Positions 44,886 to 55,756 of a stretch of DNA of 64,000 bases are shown here, piece after piece (the stretch's first letter is position 1; each line of letters begins with the position of its first letter). This DNA comes from Ichthyophis bannanicus (taxonomy: Eukaryota; Chordata; Amphibia; Gymnophiona; Ichthyophiidae). A program made the position numbers and the translations under genes. The notes under the pieces are model-generated. The model had not been told where the DNA came from, made no database searches, and saw only the letters and a list, made by a program, of their open reading frames with translations. The stretch covers positions 79,328,662 to 79,392,661 of the forward strand of contig CM066043.1 in assembly GCA_033557465.1 (NCBI GenBank), written 5' to 3'.

Positions 44886-45733
44886 GACTGCTTTTGCACG
44901 TGGTGTTGTGCCCTTTGTTGGACCCAGTCTTTGTTGTGCCCATTTGTCCAAGTCTGAAGCTTGGAGCCAGGCTCTACGTCGTGCCCCTATAGCTATAGCA
45001 GAAGTCCTGCTAACAGACTGAAAAAAGAGTCTAGGGAAGCACGAGACAGAAACCAAGTGATATTCTGGATATGCTTAAGCAATGAGGAATAGTCTGTACT
45101 CCTGGAATCTGGAAGGAAAGGAGTCAAAAGATGTAATTGCTTTGTGACCTCCTCAAGAGATAGACTCATATAAAAAATATATGAGAGAATTCTTGCAGAA
45201 AGCATAGATGTCTGGAAGGTTTGACGTCCAAAGGCATCTAGTGTCTTAGACTCACGACCTGGCGGATAAGAAGAGTGCTTTTTCTTACTCTTTACCCGCC
45301 TCATTGCTGATTCCACTACTATGGAATGATGAGGAAGTTGAGTCTTTTGAAACCCTGAAGAGGGGGGCACTTGATATAAGAGATAAGTTGCCCTGGGAGG
45401 TGGGGGTACCCTTAAAGGTGTTTCCCACATTCCTAGAAGGAGATCCTGCAAGGAATGATGCAAAGGAAGCATTATGTTCTCCTTTGCTTTGGTAGAAAGA
45501 GAGCCTTGTGCAGGATCATGTCCTGGGATAGGAATGGCAAGAGATCTTGCTATATCCTGGAGGAAACTGAAAAGAGGGATCCCCAACAGGAATCTCCCTT
45601 GGACAGGTTAGATCTGAAGAACTAGCCTGAGCACCGACAGAGGTATCCAAATACATAGGAATAGAAGATCCTGCACAGTGCAGTGTGGAATGCTTAAGGG
45701 ATGGTCGCCGGTACTGGCTGTCAGGAGCAGTGA

Positions 45734-47101
45734 CCATCATTACCACATTGTCCAACATGGCTTTAGACAAGGAAGATCTTGTCTTACTAATCTGTTATGT
45801 TTTTTTGAAGGAGTGAATAAACAGGTGGACAAAGGTGAGTCGGTTGATATTGTGTATCTGGACTTTCAGAAAGCCTTTGACAAGGTCCCTCATCAGAGAC
45901 TTTTGGCAAAACTAAAGAGTCATGGGATAGGAGGCAATGTACTATTGTGGATCAGGAACTGGTTAAAAGATAGAAAGCAGAGGGTAGGGCTAAATGGCCA
46001 ATTTTCCCAATGGAGAAAGGTGAATAGTGGTGTACCCCAGGGATCTGTGCTGGGTCCACTGCTTTTTGACATATTCATAAATGACCTGGAAAGTGGAATA
46101 ACGAGTGAGGTTATCAAACTTGCAGATGACACAAAACTATTTAAAGTTGTTAAAACTCAAGAGGATTATGAAAAATTGCAAGAGGATCTTGATAAATTGG
46201 AAGACTGGGCATCAAAATGGCAGATGAAATTTAATGTGGACAAGTGCAAGGTTATGCACCTAGGGAAGAACAACCCAAACTATGGTTACATGATGCAAGG
46301 TTCCACATTAGGAACCACCACCCAGGAAAAAGATTTAGGCGTCATTGTGGATACCATGTTAAAACCCTCGGCCCAGTGTGTAGCGGCGGCCAAGAGAGCA
46401 AATAGAATGCTAGGTATGATAAGGAAAGGAATGGAAAATAAAACAAAAGATATTATAATGCCTCTATATCGTTCCATGGTGAGACCGCACCTTGAATATT
46501 GTGTGCAATTCTGGTCGCCGTATCTTAAAAAGGATATAGCGATTTTAGAAAAGGTACAGAGAAGAGCCACCAAAATGGTAAAGGGGATGGAAGGATACTC
46601 CTATGAAGAAAGGCTAAAAAGGTTAGGGCTCTTTAACCTGGAAAAGAGACGGCTGAGGGGAGATATGATAGAAGTCTATAAATTAATGAATGGAGTGGAA
46701 CGGGTAAACGTAGATCGATTGTTTACCTTATCAGAATATAGAAAGACTAGGGGACATGCAATGAAGCTACAGGGTAAACTATTTAAGACTAATAAAAGAA
46801 AATATTTTTTCACTCAACGTGTAATCAAACTCTGGAATTTGTTACCAGAGGATGTAGTAAAAGCTGTTAGTGTAGCTGGGTTTAAAAAAGGTTTGGACAA
46901 GTTCCTGGAGGAAAGGTCCATAAACCATTATTAAGAAGTGACCGAAGATATCAATGCTTGACCCAGTACAAGCATTGCGGAACTTGTGTCTCTTGGGGAA
47001 ACTGCTAGGTACATATGACCTAGATTGGCCACTGTTGGAAACAGAATACTGGGCTTGATGGACCTTGGTCTGACCCAGTATGGCATATCTTATGTTCTTA
47101 T
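45734..47101 (+). mobile_element. CR1-clade LINE, 5'-truncated, with intact 3' RT frame (CR1-2)
   Basis: It is inserted in D5 gag in the antisense orientation to it. The frame (418 codons open from 45678, the start lying in D5 sequence) runs to 46934. It holds [30 protein letters not shown] (RT motif A), [14 protein letters not shown] (motif B), KLADDTKLF (the YxDD-position box) and the [17 protein letters not shown] segment. This is the C-terminal half of ORF2 with no stop. The 3' end has ggccactgttggaaacagaa and finishes in a ttatgttcttatg repeat, as CR1/L3-type LINEs do. The endonuclease and ORF1 are absent, so it cannot move alone. Confidence 0.92.
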
Positions 47102-48461
47102 GTCCATGCCAGGTATCGACTCCAAGCTTGGTATAGAAGGGAGCGATCCTGTTGAAAAAAGCATGGCAGGAGTTGGCCACGATGCTACTGTGGATACCGG
47201 TACCGATGGCAATACCGGTACCAATGTCGGAGTCGAGCCCGACAGAGACATCGGAGCAGTCATCGGTGACAGTTCAATCGGTACCGAGGTAACCGAAAAC
47301 CTACAGCCGCTATCCTCGGTACCGAGCCACCGGTATCGATCGGTGTCGGCACCAAAGCGTATTGGTACCCAGTCTTCCAGACTAGAGATCGATTCCAAAC
47401 TCGGCATCGAGGGCAGAGAGCCTGATAAGCGAAGCATGGAAGGCACCGACCGTAAAGGTAATAAGGACATTGGTACCGACTTCGGTACCGTGTCTGATAC
47501 CGTGAAGGAAGGTCAACCAGTGGCAACTCAATCGGCCTCGGGGGAACCGAGAGTTGCGGATCCGAATCATCGGAACCGAGCCTTCGGTACCGCCGGGAGC
47601 CGGTACCAAGGCGAGTCAGTACCCAGTCCTCCAGACTGGAGATCGATTCCAGACTCGGCATCGAAGGAAGCGAGGCTATCGATGCACGTCTGGAGAGTAC
47701 CGACGTCGGTGGTAGTATCGGTGCTGGTACCGATAACGGAAAGTCAGTCTGGAGAGTATCCACCGGTCCCGAAGGCACCGAGGACGCCAGATGACCATCC
47801 CTGGTGAGGAGTGTTTCATCCAACACCAGTGCCGATGCCGGGGTATCGGTACCGCTCGAAGCGGATGCCACCACCGGACACGGCTCAGGTATGTTCTGTG
47901 AGGGGTGAACCCCAGGAACAACCTGAAACCCCTTATACGCTTTGGAGACCGAAGACTCCTGCCGGGGTTTTGAAGCCAGTGGGCCCTCGAGGGCAAGGCC
48001 GGAGCCGTCTACATGCTGTGCATGAGACCTACCACTCGAGGGCTGGCTAGTCTTAACAGACTGTTTGTGGGTTACCTGATCCTGTGTAGAAGAAGAAGGG
48101 GACGGTGCCCCGAAGTTGGAGGGCAACCGTGTATCGAGGGAACCTCGATGTTGAAAACCTCTTCTCACCAAACTGTTGTCAGGACCCAAGCAGGTTAGAC
48201 ACCGACTTCGCGGGTCTAAAAATAAAGTTGTACCGCCACAGTCTGAACATTTCTTGGAGAAAATAGATGGCAGTTCCATGAAGGAAAAAGAAGAGGCCTA
48301 AAAGGCCTAAGAACCCGTGGGACACTATGAAGAAAAAATATCCCGTGGAAAAGGAAGATTTTACAAAAAAAGAAAAGAAAACACCAGCGGTACCAGTGGC
48401 GTCGGGAAGACAGCCACGACCACAAGAAAACTAAAAAAATAAAACAAGAATTTTCTGCGGT

Positions 48462-48480
48462 GACAGGAGGACGTCCTGCC
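48462..48480 (-). other. Conserved leader hairpin of D5
   Basis: A gacagga/tcctgcc stem with the same neighbouring cggctccgcgg block as D1. Confidence 0.6.
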
Positions 48481-48661
48481 GGCTCCGCGGAAAAACGAAA
48501 ACTGAGGAGAGGCAGTTGGGAAAGGCGGGAAGGCAGCACGCAGGCGTGGTGGGATGCTTCCAAAAGCTCTTTGATTGGACGCTGGGAAGCGTTCCCGCGC
48601 AGACTCCGTCGGTACCGACGTACCCATATGTGAAGACTCATTCCTGCTTGTTCCTGGAGAT

Positions 48662-49172
48662 GGAAAGAACTAAGCAATGGAATTTAGAGGGTAAACAATT
48701 ACAGAAGAAAAGAAAAAAAGCTAAGTACCCTCGGCTGTTGCAGTACACAATTTTCCAAATATCTTACTGACAAAAGCGATGATACATGATAGTTGTGTTT
48801 AGGAAACTATATAATGATTACACCTTCTGATCTGAAGCACTGATTGAGCCTTTTATGTGTTTTTTTATGTTAATAAGCAATGAAAACAGATCCTAAGGAA
48901 GTATGCATAACTTTGTTTAAGTGTTTTATTTTTTTGAATGTATTTTGTTAGATATTTTTTGATGTTTTTCCATTTTGAAAATCATTTAAAGTTCTTTAAA
49001 TTACTAAAACATCTTCTGTTTCCAGACACTGATCTTTGCAGACTAAAAGTGCCAACATCCATTGCAAACACAGGAAAGCTATTCGAAAGCTATTCAATAT
49101 TACCCCCATATAAACTAATCCAGTCATAGAGACTCAAGGAGAGAAGCATAGCCTTACTTCTTCATTCCTTAC
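48662..49172 (-). other. MAN2C1 intron; first part possibly the continuation of L2-2
   Basis: The A/G-rich start (ggaaagaactaagcaatgg) could be the L2-2 sequence interrupted at 30921, but this cannot be shown without alignment. From about 48780 it appears to be ordinary intronic DNA up to the donor gtaagg at 49172. Confidence 0.45.
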
Positions 49173-49283
49173 CATTTCTACCCAGGTACCACCAACAGGT
49201 ATAAACTGCCCCCGCTTGACATAGTCCTGGATCTGCGAGTACAACCCCGGGTACCAGTTCTTCACCCATTCAAACTGCTGAGC
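49173..49283 (-). CDS. MAN2C1: MAN2C1 exon (second exon in window)
   Basis: This 111-bp exon encodes 37 residues, from [19 protein letters not shown] to [11 protein letters not shown], matching the MAN2C1 segment just before DGNLPSGES. On the minus strand the acceptor is cgtctcctcag and the donor ATG|gtaagg. It is phase 0 on both sides. It joins 50604-50710 across a 1,320-bp intron and 13938-14030 across the 35-kb transposon-filled intron. No stop or frameshift. The GGTWVEMDGN junction is well conserved in the family, supporting both boundaries. Confidence 0.96.
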
Positions 49284-49627
49284 CTGAGGAGACGAAAAGC
49301 ACATTAGTACGAACTGCATGATTCGCTACTGCCTCCAACAGGAGATGAAAGCACTTTACATAAATCGGCCTTAGACTCCAATACGCCTGGAGCTCCCAGG
49401 CTGAAGATTAGAGCTGTATACAAGACTGAGCACAAAGAGGAGGGGGTGGCGCCCACCTCAGGTTCATGCAACACAGTTAAATTCTCATGGGATGTAGGGT
49501 CCACAGATTCCAAGCAGAAGGGCTTGTATTTTATAATCATGGAAGTCTAAGGTGCTAATACCTGAGAAACAGCGACTTCCACTGGCTGGGAATAGAGATG
49601 CCTTTGGAAGCTGAGAATTTGGGGGGG

Positions 49628-50042
49628 GGATATTGAAAGGCATTAACATGGCTTGTGAGCCTGCAAACCTTGTAAATGCCGGTTAGTGGGATATTCGGTG
49701 ACAGTAACACATCCCGGTGCTACGCAGTTAGCATCGTGGACGTTCCAGGGAGGAGCGGAGGCGGCATTTGTTGCTAACCGCGCAGAAGCGATACTGAGCC
49801 ACTGCCCGGTTAGCGACCCGTAGGTAAAGTTGGGTGTGGCAAAGGCTAGCTTAACTTTACCCATAGGAGCTAACTGGGCAGCGGCTGAATATCACCACTA
49901 TCCAGTTAGCTTCCAGGTTCTACAGCGACCCAGATACTCAGTGCTGGTGGCTGGATATGGCACCAGCATTTAATATCCGGGGTTCGTTTCAGCGGTGACA
50001 GCTCTGCACTTTACAAGCGCTAGCCGCCCCTGCTGAATATCC
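49628..50042. repeat. Possible MITE with GGGATATT ends, unclassified
   Basis: It starts gggatattgaaagg and ends gctgaatatccc, a short inverted match. The interior is rich in cggttag/ctaactgg-type inverted motifs. A related-looking patch is near 5840-5890. No convincing target duplication was found, so the boundaries are tentative. Confidence 0.4.
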
Positions 50043-50603
50043 CTAAGGTATCCCCCAACAGCCCTGGGGACTGAGCTACATGAAAACAGCACGAGGGTAA
50101 TTTTATAACAGGTTGCCTAGGTGTGAAGGCTATGAAGACATCTATTTTTATTTTATTTTAGAAAGACACATAGGAATCTATATGTTTTTATAAGATACTA
50201 GCAGAAATCTGGCAATAATAGTGGTTAGTTTGAAGCGTCCTTGGGGACAGGCATAAAATATTAGTGTGCAAAGTACACGCATATGCGCTTATTTTATAAA
50301 ATATACACACAAATCGTGACTCTGCCTGTGATCTTCCCATACTCCTCCCCTGAACACACCTACTCTAAAGCTAGGTACAAGTGCATGCCCACTTACACTA
50401 TACACATTTTGTAAGAGACCTTTTACACCCAAAATATCCTTTATAAAAGTTACCTTCTATACAGTATGTCCCTGGAAACCAGGATGGTGATACCCAGCAG
50501 ACATAACAGTGATGCCTTTCACAGTGAAGAGTGGCAATATGCCTGAAAGATAATGATGATGCCCGCCTTGGAGTCAAAGATGTGCAGAATGAAGGTGACA
50601 TAC
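50043..50603. other. Rest of the 1.3-kb MAN2C1 intron
   Basis: No element or exon recognised. Between 50090 and 50460 there are ttataacag/ttttataaaat motifs that may be a worn MITE. The donor gtatgt of the 50604 exon is at 50603. Confidence 0.45.
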
Positions 50604-50710
50604 CTGAGAGCAGAGGAACCTGAAGTCAGGATTTCTCTCCATCAGACGTATCACAGTCACCCAGCTTCGAGCACACTTCCGAATCGTCTCTTCATATGGC
50701 CACAGCCAGG
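50604..50710 (-). CDS. MAN2C1: MAN2C1 exon (first, most 5' exon in window)
   Basis: This 107-bp exon begins with 2 bases completing a split Ala codon and then encodes 35 residues from [16 protein letters not shown] to [11 protein letters not shown]. In the family this directly follows the CHIDTA segment holding the GH38 metal-binding HxD pair, which must lie on the preceding exon. The minus-strand acceptor is ctgcctttgcag and the donor CAG|gtatgt. The next exon starts AQQFEW, giving the expected SQAQQ junction. The preceding exon was not found between 50711 and 64000, so another intron of over 13 kb, also transposon-filled, is implied. Confidence 0.95.
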
Positions 50711-51689
50711 CTGCAAAGGCAGATGGACAGACCCGCTGGTACCACTGTCTACTTCTTAATTTGCTCCCTAATAATGATCTAGTGAGAGGGTAATTTTCAA
50801 AAACATTTTCAAGAGTAACAGAGTGCTTTAACTATGGAAATGGGACTTTTACAAAATTGCCATATGCACATATTTTTTACCGATGTGCACAGTTCTAGAA
50901 TGGAATTTTCTAAACTGTATAGGCAGGTGCAGAGATCACATACCTTTATTCAGAGATTCTGCCCAAGAAAAATAAGTGCGGAAAGCTGCACCTGCTTTTT
51001 CCATGAAAAATCACATGCATGGTTTTGCAAATGCAAAACTCCATCTGTTATGGCTTCCCCCAAGCTAACCCTGCCCTGGGAACACCCCCGTGAATAGATG
51101 GGTTAAAGAATACTCATTGCTCCAGAAGAAGCAGGAATTCTATATTCCATAATATGCATTCGATAGACAGATATAGCAATTCCTGTTAACCTTTTCACTC
51201 TGCCTTTGGGTTATCAGAAGAAATTGAAGGTTCGGTTATTTCTCATACTAGTTTTGGCGGTGGTCTGGCCTTAGCATGAAGCAGGATTGCATCAAAGGGC
51301 ACCGTCTAAGGAAGACTGGGCAGCTGTCATTTTACTTGAAATCTGTATCTTTACTGCACACAACAAAACGTGACTTCTTATGTTTTTTCTCTCTGCTTGT
51401 TTCTCAGTTATGTAAGGGTTAAAATATAAAGAAATGACCATTAAAAAGATACAAAAATATCACAATCGTAATACAAAATTTTTTCCCACAATTTTAAAAT
51501 GGTACAAGTTTCATCTGAGGCATAAATTCGGTGCTAGACAAAAACTTGCACAAACATTCTATTCCCGCTCAAAGATGCACATGATGCATTGGTAAGACAA
51601 AAAATGTTTTGAGCAAGTTCCTGTAGTTCCTTTATGTTATCCTTATTTTAGCCAATTTGTTTGCTAGGCCCTCAAACAGTTTATAAGAA
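50711..51689. other. MAN2C1 intronic DNA, no gene seen
   Basis: It has AT-rich sequence with scattered gtaattttcaaaa motifs of MITE type near 50790-51110. No exon, RNA gene or bounded element can be supported. Confidence 0.45.
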
Positions 51690-52460
51690 CGTAAGAATCT
51701 ATTTAGTCTCTCAGCTGTGGCATTGTCCTGTCCTTCCCGAGTGCCCCTTTTACCCCTTGATCATCTAATGGCCCCAACTGACTCCTTCTTAGGCTTCTTG
51801 CTTTGAATGTACCTGAAAAGCTTTAAAATTGTGAGTTTTTGTCTCTATAATAAGTTTCATTTTCAAATCTATTTTCCCTTCCTTATCAATGCTTTGCATT
51901 TAACTTGCCAGAGATTCCTTTTTCTATTTTTTGAAAGATATGTTTTTGGCTCTAATAGCCTCTTTCATCTCACCTTTCAGCCATGCTAGCTGTTGTTTGG
52001 CCTTCCTTCCACCTTTCTTAATGCATGGGATACATCTGGTCTGGGCTTCCAAAACTGTATTTTTAAACAATGTCTATGCTTGATGTAAACTCTTAAACTT
52101 TGCAGCTGCTCCTTTTAGCTTTTTTTCTAACCATTTTCCTCATTTTATCATAGTCTCCCTTTTGCAAATTAAATGAAATCACAGTATATTTCTTTTGGGT
52201 ACTCATTCTACTTATTAAGTCAAATTTGATCATAATATGATTACTAGTGACAAGTGGTCTCAATTCAGTTAGCTCTTGCATCAAATCCTGTTCGTCCACA
52301 AAGGACTAGGTCTAAAATAACGCCTTCTCTAGTCAGTTCCCAGACTAGCTGCTTCAAAAAACAGTAATTTATTTCATCTATGAACTCTACCTCCCTAGCC
52401 TGACCTGTTGTGACATTTATCCAATCAATACTGGGGTAATTGAAATCACCCATTGTGTTA
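51690..52460 (-). mobile_element. CR1-type LINE fragment, endonuclease region (CR1-3)
   Basis: The frame at 52265-52453 carries MGDFNYPSIDWINVTTG and TREGVILDLVL, which match the APE endonuclease GDFN box and following segment of CR1 ORF2. The next piece, 52093-52299, holds ELRPLVTSNHIMIKFDL, the end of that domain (the SDH box reads SNH). The rest towards 51690 is frame-broken. It is a fragment only. Confidence 0.8.
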
Positions 52461-52732
52461 ACAAATTGTTAGCTTTTCTAATTTATGGTAACATTTCATC
52501 ATCTATCTCTTCATTATAGTCATAGAGGAATAGAAAATAATCCCAGCCTGCTCTTTGGGCTAGCCAAGACTCAAAGGGGAGGAAAAATGTCTTGAAGCAT
52601 GTGATGACGTCAGAGTGAAGCAATACAGAGGATCACCAACTGGGAAAAGATGACAAATGGGCACAGACAGATTGAAACAACCAACTTTACCAAGAGGTTT
52701 ACAAATACGAGCTCTAAAATGGGGATCATGGT

Positions 52733-53103
52733 CAATGTTCCCTCTAATTTTCTGTAGGCTGTGTGCGCATAAATTATCAGCTGTGTGCAGCTTTTGAAGG
52801 AAGGTTAAATTTTTGTGCGCTACATAACGACACTCGTAGTTATGTACTTTAAAAATTGACTACACGTCAGAATACAGTATGTACACCACATTGATTTTAA
52901 ACAAATTAAATGAAAATAGACGATTACTAAATGAAGCGGGAAATTTCTAGTAATTACAATCATAACTTTTAACTTTTAAGACGTCTGTGTTGTTTTCTAT
53001 CAGAATCAGAGCCGTAATTTTTGTGCGCTCTCTTGTAATGTATGTGCGCTCACTCGGCGAGGTGTGTGCGCGCGCACACGCGCACAGCTTAGAGGGAACA
53101 GTG
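52733..53103. mobile_element. hAT MITE, GTTCCCTCTAA family, copy 2
   Basis: The termini are caatgttccctctaatttt at 52733 and the inverted cactgttccctctaagc ending at 53103. The perfect 8-bp duplication atcatggt is at 52725-52732 and 53104-53111. It is inverted relative to the copy at 29605-29949 and shares the tgtgcgc-rich ends and the acgtctg interior block. It is inserted in the L1. Confidence 0.93.
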
Positions 53104-53272
53104 ATCATGGTGGATAAAGTAGCTCAGCTAGTATCTTCTGTGCAAGAGCATGTGATTCGCATAGACATCGTAGAGACTCAAATTTCCAATCTTGAAGATT
53201 CAGCAACAGTGGCAGTAAAATTAGAGTAGACAGTCAGCAAGTGTGAGGAGCACCAGAAGAACTTAGAAACTA

Positions 53273-53569
53273 TTTATTTATTTATTTTATTTACATTCTC
53301 TTATATACCGCGCTATTCTACATCAGTGCGGTTTACATTGAACAAACTGAAATTACATTGAACAGGGCATTATAACTTGGAAATAACTATTTTACAGGAA
53401 ACATGGGCTATGGAGGGTTAAGTGGCTTGCCCAAGACCACAAGGAGCACCTGTGGGACTAGAAACCCCAGTCCTTCCGGCCCAAGGTTGCTGTCCTCTAG
53501 TGGGATTTGAACCCCCGACCTTCCGGCCTGAAGTACCTTGCCCCAACCACTAGGCCACTCCTCCACTCC
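53273..53569 (-). mobile_element. tRNA-derived SINE with L2-type tail
   Basis: The duplication tagaaacta flanks it at 53264-53272 and 53561-53578 (right copy 53570-53578). On the minus strand the head has an A box tggcctagtgg and a B box ggttcaaatcc at tRNA-like spacing. The body contains cttgggcaagccacttaacc. The tail, taaaccgcactgatgtag then gcggtatataagag with AAAT units, matches the L2-4 3' end at 11715-11782. The element would use L2 machinery for retrotransposition and Pol III for transcription. It is not a functional tRNA gene. Confidence 0.9.
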
Positions 53570-55756
53570 TAGAAACTAGAAACCAGAACAATAATATCCA
53601 CCATCATCAACCTCCTCAAAGGTGCCAAGGGCAGAAATGCAGCTGCCTTCCTCTCAAAATGGCTGCCAGAGGTCCCAGAGGTTGCTGTGAAGCAGCAGCA
53701 TGCTAAGATAGATATGGCCTATCAGGTGCTTGTTCTGCCACCGAGGCCAGGCAGTCAACCTCGTGCCTTAATAGCCCGCCTACAGAACTTCCCCGATAAA
53801 GCCAAGATAATGGCAGCAGATAGGGCATGGGGCAAACTCCGGCATAAATAAAATTGAATCTATACATTCCAGGACGTTTTACCTGCCTTAGAGAAAAAAA
53901 GACAAGCATTGTGGAGGTCAAGAAAGCATTTAAGCAGAGTGGCCATAAGTATGCCCTGCTCTGTCTGGTAAAGCTGAAGGTACTGGGGGATAAGCAACTA
54001 CTTGTTTTTGGTTTGATAGCGGAAGCTCAACAATTTTTATGGGATCATCCGCTCGCAGTTATTTCTCCTGGAACTCTACTTGATGCTTAAAAAGGCCTCT
54101 GCCCCACCACATGTTGGCTTTGTGATAGCATCTGGCATAGCAGATGACTGCTGGGAGATCACTGACTGGGCATGGAAGCTGAAATCCCCTGGACTTTAAC
54201 TCAGTCTTTGGTTTGGTTGAGTGTGAATGATTTAGTTTTTCAGCATGCACGTGGGTGATTAAACAGATTATGTGTTTGGAGTTTCTCTGCGGTTTAATGG
54301 CTGCATTATGTTTGGGTTCAGGGGGTTCTTTTGGGTTGGGTGGCTTATGAGTGGGAAGTGAATGGGGAGAGTGAGGTTTAGGTGCAGCTGCTATTGTGTG
54401 ACTGGCGATTTGCTCCATTTCCTGGTAGATGTTTTCTTTTTGATTCTCTTGAGGCTGCATGGTCAGAATGTATGCGCATGTGATGTTTTGGGAATTTATT
54501 GGGGGAGGGGAGCAGTTTGTTGGAAATATGGGTTTAGGTCAGGGACCAGAGCTACTTCCCACTTTGGACCTGGCCTGGATTGTTTGGTTTTTCTGCTGGC
54601 TTTCTGTGTAATCGGGTCCTGCAAAGGGGGGCATCTAGATCAGGTGGGATGAAGGATGGCCAGGTTGAGGACTTCCTGGAGCCCAGTTTTAAGGGTGGAC
54701 AACATCCCCTTAGCTAAGGGGCAGGCACTTAGCCTGTATTTTCTTGGTTGTTGTTTTGCAGTTGAGTTTTCTTTGGAGGCCAACAACATAGTTATATATA
54801 CGTAGATGAAGTATTTATTTACCTCACTGATCTTCAGGCATTATTCACAGTGTTGTTATGTATATTGAAGGAATATGGAGGGCAATCTGGCTACATAATT
54901 TACTTCTCAAAATCTGAGACACTACCTGTGGGGCCCCTATTTCTGCTTGTTTTCTGGAATTTCAGATAGCACCATGAAGGTCTAAATATTTAGTCCTCCG
55001 CATTGTTCCAAGACAACATTATTTGTATAAAGCTAATTACCCAGGAATTCTGCGATAATTGACAGCAGAGTTGAAGAGATGGCAATATCTTCCCATTGGC
55101 TGGATGAGAAGGATACATTTGGTTAAGATGTCAGTTCTGACGTATCTCTATTTTTTCAAAATCTTCCAGTTAATATTCTAGCTTCAGTGTTTTGTGGCCT
55201 GGATGGGGAATTGTCAACTTATCTGGAACTGCAGAGTACCAAGTATAAAGTTGGCTACATGCCAGCTACCTACATGCGAGTGTTGCCTGGTGCTGCCCAG
55301 TTTTCAACTCCATTACTGGGTAGCCCAGCTTGTATACTTGAGGGATTGGATCCTCTTTGGAGGGCCAACAGGCTGGGAATTATCATTTAGCTTCCCTGCC
55401 CTATTTGGCCCTCAAATCCCCTGCTTCTCATAGGCTTTGAAAAGCTATCCCTGTCCTCTCTCATACTCTGAAGTTTTGGAAATCCTTCTTGCCAACTGCT
55501 GAGTAGGGAGATAAAGCATAGTTACTCACCTGTAACAGGTGATCTCCGGAAACAGCAGGGATTTAGTCTTCACATATGGGTATCGTTGGCACCGACGGAG
55601 CCCGCGTGGGAACGCTCCTCAGCGTCCAATAGGAAAGCGTTTGGGAGCATCCCACAGCACCTGCGGGCTACCTTCCCGCCTTTCCCAACTGTCCTTCTCC
55701 AGTTGAGTTTAAAGCTGAGACAAGGAGAGAGGGAAAGAGAGAAAGATAGAGAGATA

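Larger units (their letters stand above)
41602..44922. mobile_element. Penelope-like element with inverted arms, no intact coding region
   Basis: It is flanked by a 17-bp duplication, cccagtctttgttgtgc, at 41585-41601 and 44923-44939 in D5 gag. A duplication of this length suggests target-primed reverse transcription, not a DNA transposase. Near-identical arms of about 327 bp (41602-41928 and 44558-44885) are inverted. Each carries a gaagaagggaattccgaaac motif and caataaag. The interior is very AT-rich with internal duplications and one short minus-strand frame (43159-43371), and no RT or GIY-YIG motif. The right arm is followed by about 37 bp of extra sequence. The PLE assignment rests on the arm motif and the duplication; an unknown inverted-arm retroelement is the alternative. 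Confidence 0.6.
41306..48279 (-). pseudogene. D5 gag, split by two insertions
   Basis: It starts at the Met at 48279 before ELPSIFSKKCSDCGG. The N-terminal motif is CSDCG...CLTCLGPD. The frame is open to 47260 with a single copy of the SSVPSGPVD repeat. CR1 interrupts from 47101 to 45734. The core resumes at 44993-45586 (LPHHSIVVESAMRRVKSKKK, LDAFGRQTFQTSMLSARI). The GARRRAWLQASDL segment is at about 44945-45000. The Penelope-like element then splits the frame, and the basic/Gln-rich end is at 41306-41623. It is dead through insertion as well as frame changes. Confidence 0.85.
38748..48661 (-). mobile_element. D5: gag-bearing, pol-less DIRS element carrying PLE and CR1 insertions
   Basis: The ends are gcacagttact at 38748 and cttgttcctggagat at 48661. 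The inverted terminal repeats are about 38776-38934 and 48499-48661 (core ggtaccgacg), and the ICR is at 39017-39115. On the minus strand: leader hairpin, gag from 48279, CR1 insertion (45734-47101), gag core, Penelope-like insertion (41602-44922), gag end at 41306, non-coding internal region, ICR, terminal repeat. Without its insertions it would be about 5.2 kb, like D1. No RT or recombinase is seen. Confidence 0.87.

Noticed and set aside
53490..53569. Functional tRNA gene
   Set aside because: A and B boxes are present but the cloverleaf is not, and the sequence continues into a SINE body and tail flanked by a target duplication.
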